Positions 57,428-64,000 of a DNA stretch of 64,000 bases are shown here, in pieces; within the stretch, counting starts at the first letter, position 1; each line of letters starts with the position of its first letter. Source of the stretch: Polytrichum commune. Its lineage: Eukaryota > Streptophyta > Polytrichopsida > Polytrichales > Polytrichaceae. The notes below the pieces were generated by a model. The model did no database searches and had not been told where the DNA came from. It saw nothing but the letters and a program-made list of their open reading frames with translations. The stretch is from assembly GCA_950295325.1 (NCBI GenBank), contig OX485803.1, forward strand, positions 72,741,554 through 72,805,553. Reading direction: 5' to 3'. Made by a program: the position numbers and the translations under genes.

Positions 57428-58980
57428 TACTTAGGCAGTTTGTGAATTAGTCAGAATCTTGATTATGTGAATCTTATTGGCAGCATCGGGGCATGTTTTG
57501 AGTTTTTAACTTTGTGTGCTTTAGTCCTCAAATCCACGTTGTAGATTGCATGGGCTTAAATACAGGGGCACAAGAATAGAAAAAAGGGGCAATATGCAGA
57601 TGACTTGTCAACGGGCCATCATTTGATTACACATTCAAAATTGTCACGACTTGAAGTGCAGACAACCTTATGATATAGATATTAAATTAATGTGCATTAT
57701 TGATCAACAAGTGGTTCTTGCACATTCCCTGCACATAACGCTAGAATATAGGAGCTCAACTATACTACTAACTTAGTGCATGTCTAGTCCACGTTGAGGA
57801 GCATTGTCCACCCATGATGTGATGCATGGCACCTTCAAAGTTCACCTTCACAATTGTATTCAATTTCGACCTTCTTGGTGAGAGACTAATATTGAAATTG
57901 TTTTTTCCTGAGGGTATGGCCGACAAGAGATACTTGTGACACTATTTGTCCCCACACACGACAATAATTATTACCTAGTATAGCCTGACCCCATTACCCA
58001 ACACTTCACCTACTAACCATGTCAATCATATTAATTAATCAACAACCCTAGTACTCAAAAGGCGACTGCCTACATCACACTTAGAGGTAAGAGGAAAAGT
58101 TGCTTACCTCTTGAGTTTGAAGCTGCAAGACATTCCCCATCGGGACATGCAAAAAGCTTAGGGCGTTCCTCTCATATGTGCACAAACAACGGTGTTCAGG
58201 ACTCCGGGTCAATAAGAATGGCTAGTTTTATATTATAAATGTGAAAGATAATCTTATAGGACCACTACAAAAGAGGTTCTTCCACGATCATGCATTGCAT
58301 GTGCACCATATTAGATAAGAGGCTCAACAACTTACATATTCTCATTAAGTATAATATACATTCTTGCATACAGTGAAAACGTAGTATAGATGTGAAAAGT
58401 TAAGTGCTTTCCTGTTTTGGATATGTGGGGTGCCATGAACAAACTTGAACCAAGAAAAATCCCATGTGGGGTTACCCGCATTTTATTAGAAAGCATCATG
58501 TGATGAAAGATAGGGTGTTGTTTATTTATGTGTCTAAGGTAAAACTTATAAATAAAGTAGGTCCACCTATTAAGTATCTTATATATGTTTGGTCTATATC
58601 TTTAAATAATATAGTATGGCTTTGGATATGAAAGAGAATTACTTAGATTTTAGAAGTAATGAACCATCATTGGGATATAAGTGATGGAAACAATAAATAA
58701 AAATTTGGGTACTCGATGGTGTTAAATGTGGATGAGAAAGTGTGGATAACATCAAGTTTTTACATTGGATGAATATTGAATGATGGGTCAAGGGTCTTTG
58801 GTGATGGTTGAGGGTTTTGCTTGTTGGACGGTTTTGTGATTACAACCTCTAAACTTGGTTATATGCCTCTAAATTAGAAAGTGAATTAGCATTATGTACA
58901 CTACATTAGAAAGTGAAGAACAGTGTTCAATATTCATGAACATCATATTCCCCCACAAAAAGCATTTGTGAGTGTATATA
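57428..58980. other. AT-rich intergenic stretch
   Basis: No gene or repeat boundary supported. Confidence 0.4.
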
Positions 58981-60040
58981 CAGTCTAACCTTGATAATGT
59001 CACCCTTGTTAATAGAACACCTTGATATTGTCACCTAAAAGTTTGAAACCGATTTTCATAGTGTAAAACTCCCTCGTTATTATCCCTATCACCCTTGATA
59101 ATGTCACTATTTTTTTTCAAAATCCGTAGTGTAAATGTGATAATATCAAGTATGGATGGATTGTATGGGTGGGCATGGGTTCGATATTATTGTTCATGGG
59201 TGAGCATGGGCTAAAGCAAAGCATATTGGGGGTCATTCATGGGGTCATTGAATAAGCTCTCATTCAATGCTTTCGGCATAGTGGGATGCCTTGTGTAATT
59301 TCAAATTTGGTACGTGTTTCGGAGTCCAAATGCTCAATCCAAAATGGAGGAAGCAACTTTGGAATTGGGTAGACTCATCGCCACATTAAATTTGGGTTTG
59401 GATGTTGAAGGCAAGCCTGTAGAAAAGCTTTGTCCTTTGGAGTACATAAACATGGAAGGTGAAGATGATTTTGAGGTGGAATTTTCTACTGAGGAGCTTG
59501 TGCAATTAGTGCAAGATGGCGAACAGGTTCTTGATTCCATGGAAGTGGACCCATTGATTGTTGATAGCAGTGATGATGAGTCTAAAGTAGTGAAGCTAAG
59601 CGATGCACAAAAATATGCTAAAGATGTTTTGAATTTTATGGCTAGCCAAGGTTTTCAGATTTTCAGCACTCATGAGTTGTTAGAAATGAAAAAAATCCAT
59701 GACAAACTCATTAGAATTGGTGTTGCACATTTAACATCAACAAAATAATGTGACATTAGAAGCTTCTTTGTCTCTAGTGAGAGGTCTTTACCTGATCTCA
59801 ATGACACATTATGATGTGCTCTTGTTGTTATTCACAATTTTGAATTAGATTTTACATTCAAAAACATTGAAGTCTCCTATTTATTTATTTATTTTAGATT
59901 CTAATTATATTTTGATTTTCTACATATTTTTTGATAATATCACATTATGCACAAAATGTGACATTATCGAGTATGTCACACCTTGTTTATATCACACTTT
60001 TTGGTGAAACGGAGGGTGTGACATTATCAAGGTTAGGGTG
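58981..60040 (+). mobile_element. Pogo-like DNA transposon remnant (1,060 bp)
   Basis: Left end CAGTCTAACCTTGATAATGT, right end ACATTATCAAGGTTAGGGTG, with TA duplicated on both sides. Subterminal copies of GATAATGTCAC occur inside both ends. It contains the 134-aa frame at 59344-59748. Confidence 0.85.
59344..59748 (+). CDS. C-terminal fragment of a pogo/Tigger-type transposase
   Basis: 134 aa from ATG (MEEATLELGRL). Acidic middle (EGEDDFEVEFSTEELVQLVQ, DSSDDESKV) followed by the helical tail LSDAQKYAKDVLNFMASQGF and then LLEMKKIHDKLIRIGV. This layout is typical of the region C-terminal to the DDE core in pogo/jerky-type transposases (family knowledge). The DNA-binding and catalytic parts are absent, so it cannot transpose itself, though the frame is intact. 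Confidence 0.55.
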   Translation: MEEATLELGRLIATLNLGLDVEGKPVEKLCPLEYINMEGEDDFEVEFSTEELVQLVQDGEQVLDSMEVDPLIVDSSDDESKVVKLSDAQKYAKDVLNFMASQGFQIFSTHELLEMKKIHDKLIRIGVAHLTSTK

Positions 60041-63000
60041 TATGTAGGTTTTAATGTCACAATGTATGTAGCGATATATGTATCAATGTTGGAATATATT
60101 AATTCAATGCAAACGATAGCAAGTTTCAATATTTTTGTTGATAACTACAACTTTGCATCCAAAACTTTATCCAAGTTTGTGTAAAATGCAAGTAAAGTAT
60201 TATTTATATTAACTAGAGGGTATTAAAAAATCTATGCTTTATTACCAGTAGGGTCCCAAAGGATACCTTGTTACAAAAATTACATAATATGAGGGTGCTA
60301 GAACTCTCCCAAAAAAGCATTACGCCCCCAAATAGTTATCCCATCATTGCACATGACACCTTGAATTACAAAGAAGTTAGCTTCTATACTTGAAAAAAGA
60401 TTAGACTTGAAACTTGCTAAATAGGTTCTAGCCTAGGTCTAGAGTTGGGTTTTAGTCTAAACCCAAAGACAAAAGAAGAGGTGACCTTCCAAACACACAC
60501 CCACACCCCCTACCCTCGCCCCACAACAAAAACTCCATCATTTTAGGCACACGTGAATATCCAAGTTCTTTCCCTTGACCAACCAAACTTGCAAGCTTTG
60601 CCCTTGAGGTCAAGCCAAGTGTAGGTTGTAGCTTGGGCATATATGAGGCAACTAGCTTGAAACCTTAGGTGGAGAGGCTTGCAAAGGAGACTTCTAGCAA
60701 TGTGACATGTTAACCTGCTTGAAAATAATTAGGAAAATGTTATTCATATCAATTCACAAAGTCATAGCAAAGTCAATATAGCCATTGACTTCGACTTGAC
60801 AAGACATCGCACGGTTTACATGGAAATTGTGGAGGGGCTATCGAAATACACATTACAAGTTCTAATAATTGAAATCATGTAGGGGGTGGGATATTTTGGA
60901 TTGATTGTTCATACTATATTGATACATTTTTAATATCTTGACATGGTTCATACTTTATCAATGAAAAGTTAATATTACAGTAAGCCATACTTATAGGCAT
61001 TAAATTCAGTATTGGTCTGGTCATTTGTAATCACCATATCTCAAACTAATTATGAAGTAATCATTTAAGATTTGATATTTCATACAGGTCACACTTAAAG
61101 ACTTTCACCATCATTAATGTGTCTAAGCACATGTCAAAACTAGATTACAATGTTTGGTTTTCCTAGATGTAAAATGGATCATGCAAAGTTACAAAATAAA
61201 TAAATGATATATAAATAATGAGGCTTGGACTAGGTCAAACTCCAAAGGGGGATATATATATCTATATATCTATATATCTATATTTATCTATATATGGCAC
61301 TAAATAAATAAACTTCCTAAAGAGATCAATGAATCACACAATATAAAATAATTTCTAATCTAATTTCCAATATTGTTATAAATTGGACCACACTAATTAT
61401 GAATGCACATAGCATGACATTCTAAATTAGTGTATGCCACTCTAATTGAGATTGGCTACATCAAATCCATTCCATGACTTGAACCTTGGGCCATTAAAGC
61501 AACACACAAGTCTTTCATAGGTTGACTTGCACTACATGATGATAAACAAGTACTTGTTATCCAATGGTTGCCTAGGGGTGCATTCCAATGAACTTGGAAA
61601 TTTCATACCACCCTTCCCTTTGACATCAAGGCCATTTGAGCCCACTTTCACTCATATTTTAGTTTTCATTAGCCACTTGTACATCAAGGCCAACCCATAA
61701 CGAAGATGGGGGAAGAAGAACCTTCTCAATTCCACCAAATTTAAGAAGATCCAACAGCACCAAAGTTGAGGTTTCCAAGTAAACTAAGCATGGTTAACAT
61801 TAACATGGGTGGATGAGTTGTGTGGCTTACCATGTAAAGCGGCCCACACTATGTACGAATCTAGCCCATAATTAATGTGGTCTATTTAACACATGATTGA
61901 CCAAATTTAGATTTTTTTGTAATAAACTACATTTAGCTATGTAACAATCAACTAATGTGGGTCACACCATTGGAATCGTGACATTGTGTTGTGTGGGTAT
62001 GCATGATCACTGTGGCCCACTAAAATCATATGTAATGAATAGTCTACATATTTCATAAATAGTGTGGCCTATATTAATACACATCTCAAGTGCAGTGAAA
62101 ATACCACTTTTAAAAAATGAATAAAAGGTTGGATGGAGAAGTTTAGACATTATATGATAATAAATATGTGAAAATTTGAATTTGCAAAGTTTTAAAGCTC
62201 ATAGGCCTAATTTAAAAAGGGTAACATAATTCATGACCAGGTGATCCAAGGAGTCTCTCATATAAAATTTGGATGCCATTTTCAAGGGCATGTTTGAATA
62301 TGTATATTGTCCAAACTCTTTTAAAAGATAGTTAATACTTACAAGAGACAATGACCGCAAACTAACAAGCTCACTTTCACACACTCAAACCTCAACATTC
62401 ACAAACTCTAACCAAAGTACAAACAATATGATTGGTTTGCTATGATATGATTTGCTATGGAACCACATAGGCTTGCCATCTTGGGAATGCTCCTCATGCT
62501 TCCAATCTTAGGCCTAAAAATCTCCATACCCAGGGGGGGGGGGGTATGACATGAGGTGGCGGCATAGAATGCTTTCTTGCTAAAAGGTGACCTAAAAGTC
62601 ACCTTAATAGGCAACATAGGGTTATCCACCTACTCACTCTACACTTTGCACACCAATAATGAAATTTTAATGTAGCTAGAGATTCACTACCTTGTCAACC
62701 ATAAAATTTAAATTTAAAATTTAAAATTAAATAATGGATCAAATTTGACATAAATCGTATCTATTTATTTATTCATTCATATCATTATCTTGTAAGAATG
62801 GTGATCTTCTCAAATTATGGACACTACACTGATTATCTCAATTAGTAAGGGAGGGCTCATAGTGAGTGTGGGAATTTAGTGAGGTGATACTAAATTTCTT
62901 TACTCTATGAAATTTGTGCCACCAAAAGATCTAGGAAGTATTATTTATCCTAGCATTATTTATTAAAAATACAATTCATATCAACACTATTCACTGAAAG

Positions 63001-63232
63001 TGCCAGCACTTGGCACTATTCACTAAAATTATTGGCACTTGGCACTATCCACTAACAAGCATGTGTGTCCATCTAAAATATATATATATATATATATTAA
63101 TAATTCTCTACAAACACCTTAGAGCATGCACTACTTTTCTTGAATCTAGGGTAAATGAGCATGTATCGATGAATTTAGTGCCACTTAGTAAAAATTCTAG
63201 CCCTCAATAACTATAAGATTTGGCTAAATAAG
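60041..63232. other. AT-rich intergenic stretch
   Basis: No gene seen. Contains a TATATC microsatellite near 61250-61300, a G12 run at 62533-62544 and a TA repeat near 63080-63098. Confidence 0.4.
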
Positions 63233-63775
63233 AACTAGGATTTGAGTAAATTTGGAAATATGCATGTGTTTTGGACAATTCCAACCGCCAACATCACATA
63301 CATTAGATCGCAAAACTACACAATTATGGTGCTTGGTGAACATGGAATACAACCAATTGAAGTTGTGGTTGTTGTGTTGTTGTTTTTGATGTTTTTGTTT
63401 CCACAAGTGCACATCCCTTATTATTTTTTGACAAGTGGTTAGTCCAAATATACTTAAATGTCAGTTCAGTGTGTGCTTTGGGTATTAATATCACCCTCAC
63501 TAATTGGGATAATCAATCTAAACTAGGATTTAAGTATATTTGGATTTATACATGAATCTTGGTCAATTCCAACCGCCAATATCACATACACTAGATCACA
63601 AAACTACACAAATATGATGGTTGGCGAACATGGAATACAAGCATTTGAAGTTGCAGTTACCATGTTGTTGCTTTTTATGTTGTCATTTGATATTTTTGCC
63701 CCCACAAATACACATCTCTTACTAATATTGAACAAGTAGTTAGTCCAAATATACTTAAATGTCAGTCTATAGACT
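63233..63775. repeat. Tandem duplication, period 288 bp
   Basis: Units begin AACTAGGATTT at 63233 and 63521 and end with TTAGTCCAAATATACTTAAA then TGTCAGT. Diverged by substitutions and small gaps. Confidence 0.85.
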
Positions 63776-63971
63776 ATGAAGTTCAACAATGAACACAATG
63801 ATGATGGCCTATTATGGTCACTTGAAAAGAAAGAGAATATATATTCTAAAATTAAAATGAAATGATTTTCAATTGCGAATTGGAGTTGGAAAGACCATGC
63901 ATAATATTTGGGCATATGAATTTTCAAAAAGTCAGTCACATCCTCAAAATCAGTTTTAAAATTATATTTAA

Positions 63972-63996
63972 ATTAATTAATTAATTAATTAATTAA
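63972..63996. repeat. (TTAA)n microsatellite at the right edge
   Basis: About six units of AATT/TTAA. Confidence 0.85.
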
Positions 63997-64000
63997 AACG

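Noticed and set aside
1-64000. tRNA, rRNA and known riboswitch genes
   Set aside because: None recognised by eye. A tRNAscan or Rfam search would be needed to exclude small RNAs.

Overview
The window looks like nuclear DNA of a land plant with low gene density. Support: AT-rich intergenic sequence, GT-AG introns, a plant-type telomeric repeat (CCCTAAA) at 35.37 kb, a LINE reverse transcriptase relic, many small terminal-inverted-repeat (TIR) elements, and signal-peptide-bearing peptide precursors typical of plants. I cannot name the species. The large element at 26-41 kb carries a protein type I associate with bryophyte and lycophyte genomes, but that rests on memory only.

Layout. 1-0.65 kb: broken LINE reverse transcriptase (- strand). 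0.86-1.79 kb: two clusters of a palindromic 64-65-bp repeat. 2-15 kb: repeat-derived, AT-rich DNA with no intact gene. 16.4-19.9 kb: an intact small secreted peptide gene followed by two decayed relatives. 20-24.5 kb: nested MITE-type elements and a deleted pogo-like element. 26.1-41.05 kb: a composite, GC-richer block with two divergent genes and 28 copies of a dyad motif, ACGAACG-NN-CGTTCGT, found nowhere else in the window. 41-46 kb: fold-back elements and a pogo-like MITE. 46.2, 51.3 and 54.8 kb: three more secreted peptide genes on the + strand. 56.9-64 kb: more TIR elements and AT-rich repeats, including a 1.06-kb pogo-like element that still encodes a transposase-like C-terminus.

The most unusual region is 26.1-41.05 kb. 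On the - strand, seven consistent exons (E1-E7, all introns phase 0) read as one gene of about 1,890 codons. It contains a ParB/DGQHR-like motif, a coiled coil, a Tyr/Pro/Gln repeat tract and an FCP1/SCP-like HAD phosphatase domain with an altered active site. It carries one apparent 1-nt deletion and one missing splice acceptor, so it may be dying. On the + strand, a two-exon gene encodes a 997-residue protein resembling DUF7869-type, probably transposon-derived, proteins. The dyad motif fills the introns of the first gene and the 5' region of the second. I read the block as an undescribed plant mobile element or its domesticated remnant, with the dyads as candidate binding sites for an element-encoded protein. 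That function is inference.

The four peptide genes (P1-P4, about 100-160 aa) share a signal peptide, a variable middle and a C-terminal motif around YPPPPxxNxxHN. Three of them also align over a preceding Trp-Lys segment. The motif resembles IDA/IDL abscission-type peptide hormones, but the match is approximate. Together with two pseudogenes they form a same-strand cluster interrupted by the 15-kb element.
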